A stretch of DNA of 64,000 nt from Flavobacteriaceae bacterium UBA3611 (GCA_002375495.1 DFLU01000014.1:163100-227099); one strand, 5' to 3'; shown: positions 1 to 8,619, counted from the stretch's first letter. Notes: generated by a model not told the origin, from the letters alone. Numbers and translations: made by a program.

Positions 1-75
1 CAACTGTTCTTGGTATTCCCAAGTAAGCTTGTAATCTTTCTGTCCTAAATCTTTTATGTTCAGTGCTTTATTCAC
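1..75 (-). CDS. lipB: Octanoyltransferase LipB, N-terminal fragment (gene runs off the window)
   Basis: Only the first 25 codons lie in the window. LipB transfers octanoate from acyl carrier protein to lipoyl domains of 2-oxoacid dehydrogenases and GcvH, in the cytoplasm. The visible residues, VNKALNIKDLGQKDYKLTWE in part, match the usual flavobacterial LipB N-terminus (a DLG-KDY-TW-YQE pattern). The start is a GTG at 75-73, which follows the TAA of the upstream lipoprotein gene (78-76) directly and in the same frame, so no earlier start is possible. This implies translational coupling. The lipoylated E2 protein encoded near 35 kb would be one of its substrates. The family call rests on a short stretch, but the pattern is characteristic. 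Confidence 0.75.
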   Translation of the reverse strand, partial: MNKALNIKDLGQKDYKLTWEYQEQL

Positions 76-819
76 TTAGTTCTCTTCTAATACGATTTCT
101 AAATCTAATTCGTCTGGGTTCTTTAAATAGGCAATAAATGGCTTCTGAAATGTCACTGTTTTCCCGTTGTTAGAAATTTTTGCATCCTGTATAGAAACAC
201 TTTTTATTTTCTTCGGAAATGTATATTTAACCGAATACATCGCTCCTTCCATAAACGATTCTAACGACTTGATACTGTCATTCAATTTTGCAAACGCTTC
301 GGCATCTTTGATATAGCCATCCCGCGAAAACACATTGTTCTTGTAGCTATACTGAACTGCCGTAGCTTGCGGTGTTGGTTTCTTTTTACTACTTGTATTG
401 TTAGCACCTCCAGCTGTTGCAGGCTTTAAACTTTCCGTAGCATTTAATCCATCCATCAAGTTATTTGCCTCTTCAACCGATGTAAAATCAACAAATATCT
501 CGTACTCCATGTGTTTTTCGGCCGGATCGATGAGCACTCGCATATTATATTTTTCCAACAATTTCAATCGTTCTTGTTCTGCCATTGGCAATTTCGCGAT
601 GCTATCACGTTTTTCATCAAAAAAAGTTTTGAAAGAAATGATGCTATCTGTTTTTAATTCTAACGTATCATCAGTAGGCATCATTGACATCATCTCACTC
701 ATATCCATAGCGATGCTCATTCGCCCAGAGCCATCTTCATTAAGGACCATCGTTTCAGAAAATTGACAACTCACCAGTACGGTGGCGATTATGACGATAA
801 GAATGATTCTTTGTAACAT
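76..819 (-). CDS. Putative lipoprotein of unknown function, upstream of lipB
   Basis: A 247-residue protein with a lipoprotein signal peptide: a hydrophobic stretch ends in LVSC, with Cys18 as the lipidation site, so it should be anchored in the envelope. A Met-rich segment (about residues 35-50) and a low-complexity Thr/Pro/Lys stretch near residues 135-152 separate two polar regions. I do not recognise a catalytic motif. It lies between a YqaE-like gene (5 bp upstream) and lipB (start codon abutting the stop codon), so the three form an operon. Its function is unknown. Confidence 0.85.
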   Translation of the reverse strand: MLQRIILIVIIATVLVSCQFSETMVLNEDGSGRMSIAMDMSEMMSMMPTDDTLELKTDSIISFKTFFDEKRDSIAKLPMAEQERLKLLEKYNMRVLIDPAEKHMEYEIFVDFTSVEEANNLMDGLNATESLKPATAGGANNTSSKKKPTPQATAVQYSYKNNVFSRDGYIKDAEAFAKLNDSIKSLESFMEGAMYSVKYTFPKKIKSVSIQDAKISNNGKTVTFQKPFIAYLKNPDELDLEIVLEEN

Positions 820-824
820 TTGCG

Positions 825-983
825 TTATCTTTTTGGATTATTTAAAATAATGAGTGCTGCGATTACGCCGGGAATCCAACCGCAAAGGGTTAAAATAAGT
901 ACGATTAAGATAGACCCACAACCTTTGTCGATGACAGCCAAAGGAGGAAACAAAATAGACAATAACACGCGCCAAAAACCCAT
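825..983 (-). CDS. YqaE/Pmp3 family small membrane protein
   Basis: A 52-residue protein beginning MGFWRVLLSILFPPLAVIDK. It has the Pmp3/YqaE signature: a first membrane helix with FPPLAV, a short polar loop (DKGCGS), and a second helix with LTLCGWIPGVIAALII. In the family these tiny hydrophobic proteins affect membrane potential and ion tolerance in yeast and plants; the bacterial role is poorly defined. The start ATG is at 983-981, and the stop lies 5 bp before the start of the downstream lipoprotein gene, which argues for co-transcription with it and lipB. A second member of the same family occurs at 31596-31748. Confidence 0.88.
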   Translation of the reverse strand: MGFWRVLLSILFPPLAVIDKGCGSILIVLILTLCGWIPGVIAALIILNNPKR

Positions 984-1085
984 AAATACAAAATTACGAT
1001 TAAAATATTAGTAATAAGTTCTAATGTATCGGTCTATCGAAATATGTTTTGTTACAAGAAAACTTGTCGCTATATTCGTCGTGTG

Positions 1086-2144
1086 ATGAAACGTCTTCAT
1101 TTTCTATGCCTTCTTCTCGCCGCCGTAGCACCGTTTAGTGCTAGTGGGCAATATCTATTTGAAGGTCGTGTAGATACGCAATTTATTGACGGTGAAGTCT
1201 ATCTTTCAATGATTGAAGATTACAGAAAACTCTCAGGCGTATACCACGAGCAGATCATTGCAAAGGTAAAACCAGACAGCTTAGGATACTTTCTTTTTGC
1301 GGGCACCAATTTGCCAACCGAAAATAAAATGTACCGCATACATGCAGATACCTGTAAAGAAACAGACCAGAATTTATCACATATTACCGGGCATTGCGAA
1401 AATAGCGAAGAGATTGTTTTTGTAGCCAATAACACCACTACCTTGGAGCTTCCGTTTTCGTTTGAGCAAGAAATGTTCTGCAAGGTGGTTTCTAACAATG
1501 AGATAACAAAAACCTTTCTTAAAATAGATTCGTTAAAAAACGACATGCGCTATGCATTCTCAAACTATCGCAGCGAGGCCAACCGAAAGGTGAATACCGA
1601 AAAATGGTTTAGTATTCTTCAAAATTACGGCGAGCAACTACAAGAACCCTTGGCCGAATTGTACATTTATTCATTTTTGAGCGACCGCCGCAGCATTTTA
1701 CACGCCTATTACCTTTCAGATTTAAAATCGAATGCCTACTACGACAATCTCCTAGCCCGCCTAGAAAAGCAATATCCAGACACCCAATATACCCGACAGT
1801 ACGAAGCCGAATTAAAAAGTGACCGTTTTTTGATTTCTGATACCAGCGAGCCCGAAAATTTACCTTGGTGGGCATATCTCTTAGGGGCAATCTGCGTTGT
1901 ATCGCTGCTCGGGAATTTTTACTTCTTCGGAAACAACAAAAAATTAAAAGCTGCCCAACATGCAAAAGCAAGTCTTACCCAACAAGAACAAACCATTTTA
2001 GACCTTATTTTAGACCAAAAAAGCAACAAAGAAATCGCTACAGAACTTTTTGTGAGCGTGAGTACGGTAAAAACGCACATCAATAATATTTATAAAAAAT
2101 TGGGGGTATCCAGCCGCGACGAAGTAAAAGCATTATATACGTAG
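1086..2144 (+). CDS. Membrane-anchored LuxR-type transcriptional regulator with periplasmic domain
   Basis: A 352-residue protein starting at the ATG at 1086, chosen because a good signal peptide (KRLHFLCLLLAAVAPFSASG) follows directly; an in-frame ATG at 1044 would add 14 unlikely residues. The region after the signal peptide starts with a beta-rich part (FEGRVD, then KPDSLGYFLFAG) reminiscent of the DUF4369 domain often found before TlpA-like proteins, followed by a helical region. One membrane helix (PWWAYLLGAICVVSLLGNFY) leads to a cytoplasmic LuxR/GerE helix-turn-helix with the classic NKEIATELFVSVSTVKTHI. The layout suggests a one-component sensor that reads an envelope signal and binds DNA directly. 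Its targets are unknown. Confidence 0.85.
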   Translation: MKRLHFLCLLLAAVAPFSASGQYLFEGRVDTQFIDGEVYLSMIEDYRKLSGVYHEQIIAKVKPDSLGYFLFAGTNLPTENKMYRIHADTCKETDQNLSHITGHCENSEEIVFVANNTTTLELPFSFEQEMFCKVVSNNEITKTFLKIDSLKNDMRYAFSNYRSEANRKVNTEKWFSILQNYGEQLQEPLAELYIYSFLSDRRSILHAYYLSDLKSNAYYDNLLARLEKQYPDTQYTRQYEAELKSDRFLISDTSEPENLPWWAYLLGAICVVSLLGNFYFFGNNKKLKAAQHAKASLTQQEQTILDLILDQKSNKEIATELFVSVSTVKTHINNIYKKLGVSSRDEVKALYT

Positions 2145-2223
2145 CGGTAGTGATGGGTTGTGGGTAGTCTTTAGCCATTAGATCATTTCTCCAGTCTCTT
2201 GCCTACCGTTTCTAATCCTTTTA

Positions 2224-2280
2224 CTTCCTACTTCCAACCCGCCCAAACTCCGTTCGGTACGGGCAAGCTTCCTACTTCCA
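2224..2280. repeat. 13-bp direct repeats flanking a GC-rich palindrome
   Basis: CTTCCTACTTCCA occurs at 2224-2236 and again at 2268-2280. Between the copies lies an imperfect hairpin with GCCC at 2241-2244 pairing with GGGC at 2261-2264 and CCGTTCGG in its centre. The rest of the 245-bp gap between the LuxR-type gene and the thioredoxin-like gene shows no coding potential that I can see. Confidence 0.5.
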
Positions 2281-2389
2281 GCTTCTTATTCAATCTCACC
2301 CTAGGTCTAGTCCTTTTTTCCATCGTACCAAGCGGCCGTTTTCTTCGGAAATCGTCACACTTTTGACCTTCATCTAAAAACAAACAACC

Positions 2390-3169
2390 ATGAAATTAAT
2401 TGCTCTCATTTTTCTTTCGCTTTTTACCTTTTCAACTCTTCATTCACAATCATTCAATACGGAAATAACCACTGAAAAACAATCTGTATTGCTTGGGAAG
2501 ATTAACAAAGAAAAACTGAACACCTCGCCGTATAGCGAATGGTTTACTAAAAATTTCAACGATTACCAACCCGACAAATCCATCATCAATCAATTTAAAG
2601 ACGAACTTTCAGAATACACCATTACTGCCTTTTTAGGGACTTGGTGCGGCGATAGCAAACGTGAGGTTCCCAAATTGTACAAAGTGTTAGCAGAAGCCAA
2701 CTTTCCGCTAGACCGGCTCACTACCGTTGCGGTAAGTAGGGAAAGAGATAGCTACAAACAAAGCCCGGGCGGCGAACACGAAGGAATGAACATCCATAGG
2801 GTACCTACCATTATATTCTACAAAAATGGCGTAGAAGTTAATCGTATGGTAGAATCGCCCGTACAGTCGGTCGAAGAAGATATTACGTCAATTCTTCGGC
2901 AAAATTATACGCCCAACTACCAATCGGTACAAGTTGTAAACGAAGCATTAACTACTATGGGCACTGAAAAATTTCAGAAAAAATCGAAAAAAATAGCAAA
3001 ACAACTCAAGCCCATCACCAATAATATGTACGAGCTAAATACCTTTAGCAACGTACTGTTCTATTCGAATAAAAAAGAAGAAGCCATCGCCATTGCCAAG
3101 CTGAATTTGCTTTTATTTCCAGACGAAGCAAATGCCAAGAAAAGTTTAGAAAATAAACTTTCGAAATAG
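2390..3169 (+). CDS. Secreted thioredoxin-fold protein with a CxxS active site
   Basis: A 259-residue protein with an N-terminal signal peptide (MKLIALIFLSLFTFSTLHSQ), so periplasmic or surface. The thioredoxin-fold core spans about residues 65-175: a beta strand ITAFLGTWCGDSKREVPKLY carries the active site, and IHRVPTIIFYKNG carries the cis-proline (VPT). The usual CxxC is C-G-D-S here, so the resolving cysteine is missing; a monothiol or non-redox role is possible. The C-terminal 80 residues are helical with TPR-like character. It stands alone between the regulator and lysS, and the specific substrate cannot be told. Confidence 0.8.
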   Translation: MKLIALIFLSLFTFSTLHSQSFNTEITTEKQSVLLGKINKEKLNTSPYSEWFTKNFNDYQPDKSIINQFKDELSEYTITAFLGTWCGDSKREVPKLYKVLAEANFPLDRLTTVAVSRERDSYKQSPGGEHEGMNIHRVPTIIFYKNGVEVNRMVESPVQSVEEDITSILRQNYTPNYQSVQVVNEALTTMGTEKFQKKSKKIAKQLKPITNNMYELNTFSNVLFYSNKKEEAIAIAKLNLLLFPDEANAKKSLENKLSK

Positions 3170-3218
3170 CCCAAAATTTGCAGGCTAGGGTTAATTTACG
3201 GTTAAAACAGCACAGCGA

Positions 3219-3249
3219 TTGAAAAAACCAAGCGTAGTCGCTATCTTTG
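3219..3249 (+). promoter_or_regulatory. Promoter of lysS, Bacteroidota consensus
   Basis: TTG at 3219-3221 and TATCTTTG at 3242-3249 with a 20-nt spacer match the Bacteroidota housekeeping promoter (TTG, then TAnnTTTG) exactly. The lysS ATG follows 22 nt after the second element. Confidence 0.75.
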
Positions 3250-3271
3250 CACCTTATTTTTAAGGAACTAT

Positions 3272-4960
3272 ATGCAACTTTCAGAACTTGAAATCGTACG
3301 ACGCGAAAAATTAGCCCAATTACGAGCGATGGGCATCAATCCGTATCCGGCAGATTTATTTCCGGTAGACCATACTTCGGCCAACATCAAAAACAATTTT
3401 GAAGAAGGCAAGAGGGTGGTGATTGCAGGCAGGCTAATGTCTAGACGAATTCAAGGAAAGGCAAGTTTTGCTGAACTTCAAGATGCTGAAGGCCGAATAC
3501 AGGTATATTTTAACCGGGATGAAATATGTACGGGTGAAGACAAAACCCTGTACAACGATGTGTATAAAAAATTACTCGATATCGGTGATTTTATAGGTAT
3601 TGAAGGCGAGCTATTCAAAACGCAGGTGGGCGAAAAAACCGTGATGGTGAAGGATTTTAAATTGCTTTCGAAAGCATTGAAGCCACTTCCCCAACCCCGC
3701 GTAGACGCCGAAGGAAAAGTTCACGATGCCTTTACCGATCCTGAACAGCGCTATCGCCAACGCTATGCAGACCTTGTAGTGAATCCACATGTTAAAGAGG
3801 TTTTTGTAAAACGCACCAAGCTTTTTAATGCCATGCGTACTTTTTTTAACGAACGCGGTTATTTTGAAGTGGAAACCCCAATCCTACAACCCATTCCAGG
3901 GGGTGCTGCCGCTAAACCATTTATCACCCACCATAACAGTTTAGACATTCCGCTGTACATGCGAATTGCGAACGAACTCTATCTGAAGAGATTGATTGTG
4001 GGCGGATTTGATGGCGTGTACGAATTTTCTAAAAACTTTAGAAATGAAGGTATGGATCGCACCCACAACCCAGAGTTCACCGCTATGGAAATTTATGTAG
4101 CCTACAAAGACTACAATTGGATGATGGATTTCTGCGAGCAACTTTTAGAGTATTGTGCGCTGCAAGTAAATGGAACTACGCAAGCCACCTTTGGTGAACA
4201 TACCGTAGATTTTAAAGCGCCATATAAAAGAGTGACCATGGCCGAAAGTATCGAGCATTTTACAGGATTTGATATTACCGGAAAAACGGAAGACGAACTT
4301 CGTGCTGCAGCAAAAGACATGGGCATTTCAGTAGATAACAGCATGGGCAAAGGAAAATTGATCGACGAGATTTTTGGTGAAAAATGTGAAGGAAATTACA
4401 TCCAGCCAACCTTTATAACCGATTATCCTAAAGAAATGAGTCCGCTTTGCAAAGAGCACCGCGATAATCCAGAACTGACCGAACGTTTTGAATTGATGGT
4501 CTGCGGAAAGGAAATCGCCAATGCCTACAGCGAATTAAATGACCCAATAGACCAACGGGAACGTTTTGAAGCACAGCTGAAGCTGGCAGATCGCGGAGAT
4601 GATGAAGCCATGTTTATAGACAACGATTTTATTCGTGCCCTAGAGTATGGGATGCCACCAACTTCAGGTATGGGTATTGGGATGGACCGATTAATTATGT
4701 ACCTCACCAACAATCCGTCTATTCAGGAAGTATTGTTTTTCCCGCAAATGAAACCAGAACGTAAAGCGGTTGCTTTGACAGATGAAGCAAAAGCGGTGTT
4801 CGCATTGCTTAAAAAGGCTGAAAAAATGGAACTTTCAGCTTTAAAAGAACAAGCTGGGCTCTCTAACAAAAAATGGGACAAGGCCATCAAAGAGCTTACT
4901 AAAAACAGCTTGGCGAAGGTGGAAAAAACTGACGAGGAGCTGTATGTATCGATCCATTAA
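3272..4960 (+). CDS. lysS: Lysine--tRNA ligase, class II
   Basis: LysS charges tRNA-Lys with lysine using ATP. The 562-residue protein has an N-terminal OB-fold anticodon-binding domain (about residues 55-150, including VVIAGRLMSRRIQGKASF) and a class II catalytic domain. Motif 2 is seen as FRNEGMDRTHNPEFT and motif 3 as GMGIGMDRLIMYLTN. The protein is about 55 residues longer than the E. coli enzyme; the extra part is a C-terminal helical tail (LTDEAKAVFALLKKAEKMEL onward), usual in flavobacterial LysS. It has its own consensus promoter and is probably monocistronic. Confidence 0.97.
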   Translation: MQLSELEIVRREKLAQLRAMGINPYPADLFPVDHTSANIKNNFEEGKRVVIAGRLMSRRIQGKASFAELQDAEGRIQVYFNRDEICTGEDKTLYNDVYKKLLDIGDFIGIEGELFKTQVGEKTVMVKDFKLLSKALKPLPQPRVDAEGKVHDAFTDPEQRYRQRYADLVVNPHVKEVFVKRTKLFNAMRTFFNERGYFEVETPILQPIPGGAAAKPFITHHNSLDIPLYMRIANELYLKRLIVGGFDGVYEFSKNFRNEGMDRTHNPEFTAMEIYVAYKDYNWMMDFCEQLLEYCALQVNGTTQATFGEHTVDFKAPYKRVTMAESIEHFTGFDITGKTEDELRAAAKDMGISVDNSMGKGKLIDEIFGEKCEGNYIQPTFITDYPKEMSPLCKEHRDNPELTERFELMVCGKEIANAYSELNDPIDQRERFEAQLKLADRGDDEAMFIDNDFIRALEYGMPPTSGMGIGMDRLIMYLTNNPSIQEVLFFPQMKPERKAVALTDEAKAVFALLKKAEKMELSALKEQAGLSNKKWDKAIKELTKNSLAKVEKTDEELYVSIH

Positions 4961-4971
4961 ATAATTTAAAT

Positions 4972-6702
4972 CTAATTTTCGAATACATAAACTGCCCCGC
5001 TAGCAGGACTTAAATTATTAGTTTGATCTCCATTGATTCCGATGGCATTACTACCTTCATTGTGTGCGCCTATAACCATTGTGCTTCCGTTTGGAGTCAT
5101 ATCACAACTAAAACCAAATTCATCGACAACTTCTGAATTCGTGGCTTTAATATATAATTTTTCTGACCACTCACCCCCTTGTTTTTTAAATAGATAAGCC
5201 GCACCGGCCCGGTTCGCATTATTATTGTCTGTAGCACACAACCCTATGCCATCCCCATCTTCACCGTAAGTACCTGTTAACAGGGTAGTACCATCATATG
5301 AAAGGGCAAGCGAATATCCGAGATCGTCGTACTGATTGCTATTGGAAGATTTAACATAGGCTTCTTGTGACCAGACACCTACTGTTCGAGTAAAAATATA
5401 AATAGCCCCACTATCTACAGCTCCATTATTGAATTGATCTCCGTTAATAGTAGTTGTATCGCTATCTTCACCTGTTGCTCCTATGGCCACTACGTTTCCA
5501 TTACCAGAAACAGATACTCCAAAACCAAACTGATCGTTAGCTTCAGTGTTCGATGCTTTTAAATAAGCTTCTTGCGCCCAACCAGAACCATTATGGTAAA
5601 AAACATATGCCGCCCCACTACTTAGTGCAGAATTATCTGCTTGATTTCCGTTAATTCCAACAGCACTACTATCTTCATTAGCTGCTCCTACCAACAATGT
5701 CGTGCCTGCATCATCTATATCCAAATAGTCTCCAAATTGATCTACCACATTTGGATTGCTCGCTTTAATATATGTTGTCTGTGACCAACTAGATCCATTT
5801 CTGTTGAAAATATATACTGCCCCTGCGCCTTGGGCTGAATTATTACTTTGAGATCCATTAATTCCTGTAGCATTACTATCTTCACCATCGGCTCCGACTG
5901 CCAAGACATCGCCATTATAAGACAATGAGACATCTCGCCCAAAAAAATCTAGTGTTTGGCTATTCGAAGACTTAATATAAGCTTGTTGAGACCAATTACT
6001 CCCTGAGCGATGAAAAACATATACTGCGCCACTATCTTGACTGGAATTATTGAATTGATTGCCATTGATACCTATGGCATTGCTGTCTTCGCCAATTGCC
6101 CCTACTGCCAACGTATTGCCATCGCCTGATAAACTTAAGCTTATTGCAAAGAAATCCTGAGCACCAGGGTTGGAAGCCTTTATATAGGCTTGTTGTACCC
6201 AATTACCCGATACTTTAGAAAATATATAGACTACTCCAGAATTTAGCAGTGAATTATTACTCTGATTTCCATTAATTCCCGAGGCATTACTATCATCGCC
6301 AGTTGCCCCTACTGCTAGTGTTAAACCATCGTTCGACACAGATAATACTCTTGAAAAAGAGTCTTGGCTGTCTGTGTTGGAAGCTTTGATATAAGTCGCT
6401 GTTGTTGTACAAGAAACTTGATCAACAAATATTGGATTTCCAGACGCATCTTCTTCAATACAAACCCATTTGCTGTTTTGATAAAAGCAAGTGGCGGGTA
6501 TTGAAGTATTAAAAATCATGGTCCCCTCTTCTGGTGGCCCTCCCTGACCATCAGTAACTAAATCTAGATTTGATACTCGAGGTAAAACTAGTCCCATATT
6601 ATTTATACTTTCTATATGGAGACTTCCTTTAGGGTCATTTGTGTTGATACCCACCTGTGCAAATGAGCCTATACCTATCAATAAAAAAACATATTTCAAC
6701 AT
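4972..6702 (-). CDS. Secreted seven-bladed FG-GAP-like beta-propeller protein
   Basis: A 576-residue exported protein. A signal peptide (MLKYVFLLIGIGSFA) is followed by the flavobacterial QVGINTNDP module (about residues 16-95), then seven consecutive repeats of about 69 residues to the C-terminus. Each repeat starts near YIKASN, carries an LAVGA strand and an Asp-rich loop with GINGNQxNN, and ends GAVYVF, as in FG-GAP/integrin-type blades. Seven repeats would make a closed propeller, and the Asp-rich loops suggest calcium binding. No T9SS C-terminal domain is visible; the protein ends with the last strand. It is transcribed alone, convergent with lysS. A ligand-binding or adhesive role is an inference. 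Confidence 0.85.
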   Translation of the reverse strand: MLKYVFLLIGIGSFAQVGINTNDPKGSLHIESINNMGLVLPRVSNLDLVTDGQGGPPEEGTMIFNTSIPATCFYQNSKWVCIEEDASGNPIFVDQVSCTTTATYIKASNTDSQDSFSRVLSVSNDGLTLAVGATGDDSNASGINGNQSNNSLLNSGVVYIFSKVSGNWVQQAYIKASNPGAQDFFAISLSLSGDGNTLAVGAIGEDSNAIGINGNQFNNSSQDSGAVYVFHRSGSNWSQQAYIKSSNSQTLDFFGRDVSLSYNGDVLAVGADGEDSNATGINGSQSNNSAQGAGAVYIFNRNGSSWSQTTYIKASNPNVVDQFGDYLDIDDAGTTLLVGAANEDSSAVGINGNQADNSALSSGAAYVFYHNGSGWAQEAYLKASNTEANDQFGFGVSVSGNGNVVAIGATGEDSDTTTINGDQFNNGAVDSGAIYIFTRTVGVWSQEAYVKSSNSNQYDDLGYSLALSYDGTTLLTGTYGEDGDGIGLCATDNNNANRAGAAYLFKKQGGEWSEKLYIKATNSEVVDEFGFSCDMTPNGSTMVIGAHNEGSNAIGINGDQTNNLSPASGAVYVFEN

Positions 6703-7035
6703 ACTCTTTACTATTTAGTGGTATTCTTACATCGAACAAAAGCAAAAATGTCATCCTATTTATAAAATATTTTTAATAATATACAGTCTGTATCTAAGCC
6801 TAGTTAGCATCTTGACAAGTTAGTAGAATCAAGTTGGACACCATAATAGAAAGTTTAAACGGCATCTTGAAATGGAACAATACCCCCAAGTTATTGAGAT
6901 AACGAACATGTTAACATGAAATCAAGCTAAGTTCAATCGACTCATTTCTAGCCTCTAGCGTTTATTTTGAATCTTATCTCTATACTTTTTAAGGTATCTC
7001 AACGTTTTTTTTATACTAACTCAAATTGTACAATT
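6703..7035. other. 333-bp divergent intergenic region
   Basis: AT-rich spacer between two divergently transcribed secreted-protein genes. I see no gene. It contains a perfect 12-bp palindrome, CATGTTAACATG, at 6907-6918, which could be a regulator site, but no promoter with correct spacing was recognised on either strand. Confidence 0.5.
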
Positions 7036-7893
7036 ATGAAAAAAGTAATCCTGCTGATAGCGATTGTTGCCGTTTGCATGAGCCACGCTCCCACCCATGA
7101 AATAAAAACTTATGATTTGGAATATGCCATAGAAAACAACTTGGTTACTTGTGAGTTTAAAGGCAATGATGAGAGTCCGCATTACTACCAACCACTCATT
7201 GCTGAAATTACAAATAGGACCGACAGGACGTTTCATATCAAAGTTGCCAACGGACAAAAATTCAAATCGGTTTCTCCAGACCGTCAAGACGTCGTGGTCA
7301 CGCAAGAAGAATTAATCGCCATGACCGCTAATCAACGTTTGAATATGCCGCTTTTCGGAATGTGTATTGAAAAAAGTAATACGGCGCCAAATACAAACGA
7401 AATCTATCTTCCCAATGGAAAAGCTGAAAACAACCTGAGCCTTCTCGCCAAAGAAATTGAACGGCTAGAAGCCTATGACGTTGCTGGACAGAACGCGGTT
7501 TGGAACATCACCGACAACGGTACCTTATATGATATTGCCGGCTATGATGTAGATGCTGGCGCTCCATTACGCACCTATGTGGCCAACTTATTGAATATCC
7601 CGGACAATGAAATCCCTGTGTTCGATGAACCGCAAGAATCAAAAAGAGTGCGTACGGCTGGTGGAAACTTTCGATACAAATTTTCGAGAACCTCAGCGGT
7701 GACCATTGGCATGTTTAACAGCCAAGATATTATCGTAAAAGAACTATACCAAAATCCTGAAACGCCACCAGGCGAACACCGCCTATCTTATAAATTTGAC
7801 GTAGAAGAATTTACAGATGATGTATATTACATTAGGTTGATTATTAATGGGCAAATCAAAATTAATTTTGAGATGAAGACGAGACGGTCTTAA
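7036..7893 (+). CDS. Exported protein of unknown function
   Basis: A 285-residue protein; the ATG at 7036 is preferred to the upstream one at 6967 because a signal peptide (MKKVILLIAIVAVCMSHA) begins there. The body contains a likely beta-sandwich at the N-terminus (HYYQPLIAEITNRTDRTFHIKVANGQKF), a helical middle (residues about 120-200) with the segment NAVWNITDNGTLYDIAGYDV, and a C-terminal strand-rich part resembling secretion-tail-like beta motifs (YYIRLIINGQIKINFEMKTR). I do not recognise a named family. It is monocistronic and followed by a strong terminator. Confidence 0.75.
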   Translation: MKKVILLIAIVAVCMSHAPTHEIKTYDLEYAIENNLVTCEFKGNDESPHYYQPLIAEITNRTDRTFHIKVANGQKFKSVSPDRQDVVVTQEELIAMTANQRLNMPLFGMCIEKSNTAPNTNEIYLPNGKAENNLSLLAKEIERLEAYDVAGQNAVWNITDNGTLYDIAGYDVDAGAPLRTYVANLLNIPDNEIPVFDEPQESKRVRTAGGNFRYKFSRTSAVTIGMFNSQDIIVKELYQNPETPPGEHRLSYKFDVEEFTDDVYYIRLIINGQIKINFEMKTRRS

Positions 7894-7949
7894 TAATTTC
7901 GAAAAAGAAAAACGACCCCCTCCTCCAAAGTGGCCGTTTTCCATTCATC

Positions 7950-7985
7950 AAAACAGGGGTGGCTGTTTACAGACACCCCTGTTTT
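7950..7985. terminator. Bidirectional terminator hairpin
   Basis: Perfect 12-bp stem AAAACAGGGGTG (7950-7961) with CACCCCTGTTTT (7974-7985) and a 12-nt loop. It is flanked by A- and T-runs and sits between convergent genes. Confidence 0.85.
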
Positions 7986-7986
7986 G

Positions 7987-8496
7987 TTATTTATCTTCTT
8001 TCTGTTCTAAAAATTTCAAATCGCGTGTATTTTTTTGAACAGCGACCGCTGCAAAAAGACTCAGCAAAAAGCTCATTCCGTAGAACCCTTTTTCACTCAG
8101 CTCCATATCGGCGTTCCACAAGCCAATGATGAGGAGTAAAATAGATGCGATAGTCGTAAACCAACTAATCCCGTAATAAATGTCGGTGACAGGGATTCCC
8201 TCTAAACGGTCACGAACACTTTTTTGAACCGAAACCACAGAGAATAATCCAAAAAGCAAGATGGTAAAATAATACCCTTTCTCGTTCAACCACATGTTGG
8301 CATTCCAAAGACCAATGCAAAACGAAAGCATCCCGATAAACAGGGCGGTCCAAGAAGCACCAATAAATGCTGGGGTTGGTTTACAATTAAATTTTTCATC
8401 CTTCTTCTTGATGGTGTCAATCAACGGTGCATTTACCGGTTTCTTTTTTGTTTCCATTATTTGTTCCATAATTAAATTGTTTTGATGATGGCTCAA
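7987..8496 (-). CDS. yiaA: YiaA/YiaB-type inner membrane protein
   Basis: A membrane protein of up to 169 residues with two copies of the YiaAB two-helix domain. The first is FIGASWTALFIGMLSFCIGL with a following WLNEKGYYFTILLFGLFSVV; the second is YGISWFTTIASILLLIIGLW with LSEKGFYGMSFLLSLFAAVA. Each copy ends in VQK-(S/N)-(V/T)RD, giving four membrane helices in total. The role of the family is unknown. Three in-frame ATGs exist (8496, 8469, 8457). A promoter-like CATCTTTG on this strand at 8501-8494 overlaps the first ATG, so translation may begin at 8469 or 8457. Confidence 0.85.
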   Translation of the reverse strand: MSHHQNNLIMEQIMETKKKPVNAPLIDTIKKKDEKFNCKPTPAFIGASWTALFIGMLSFCIGLWNANMWLNEKGYYFTILLFGLFSVVSVQKSVRDRLEGIPVTDIYYGISWFTTIASILLLIIGLWNADMELSEKGFYGMSFLLSLFAAVAVQKNTRDLKFLEQKEDK

Positions 8497-8619
8497 AGAT
8501 GCGATAGGTTTCTAATTGCAGAAAACTCCATTTTTAAAAAAACTTACGATTAATTTAATGACAATATCTCGTTTAAGTCTTTTATATTTGAAATTATTTT
8601 ACATATTACATACGATTAA

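Noticed and set aside
820..1011. Plus-strand open frame of 63 codons
   Set aside because: It is antisense to the YqaE/Pmp3 gene at 825-983, whose protein pattern is far more convincing.
4972..6702. Regularly spaced repeat array as CRISPR
   Set aside because: The spacing of about 207 bp is that of the protein blades, the frame is open, and there are no spacer/repeat boundaries or cas genes.
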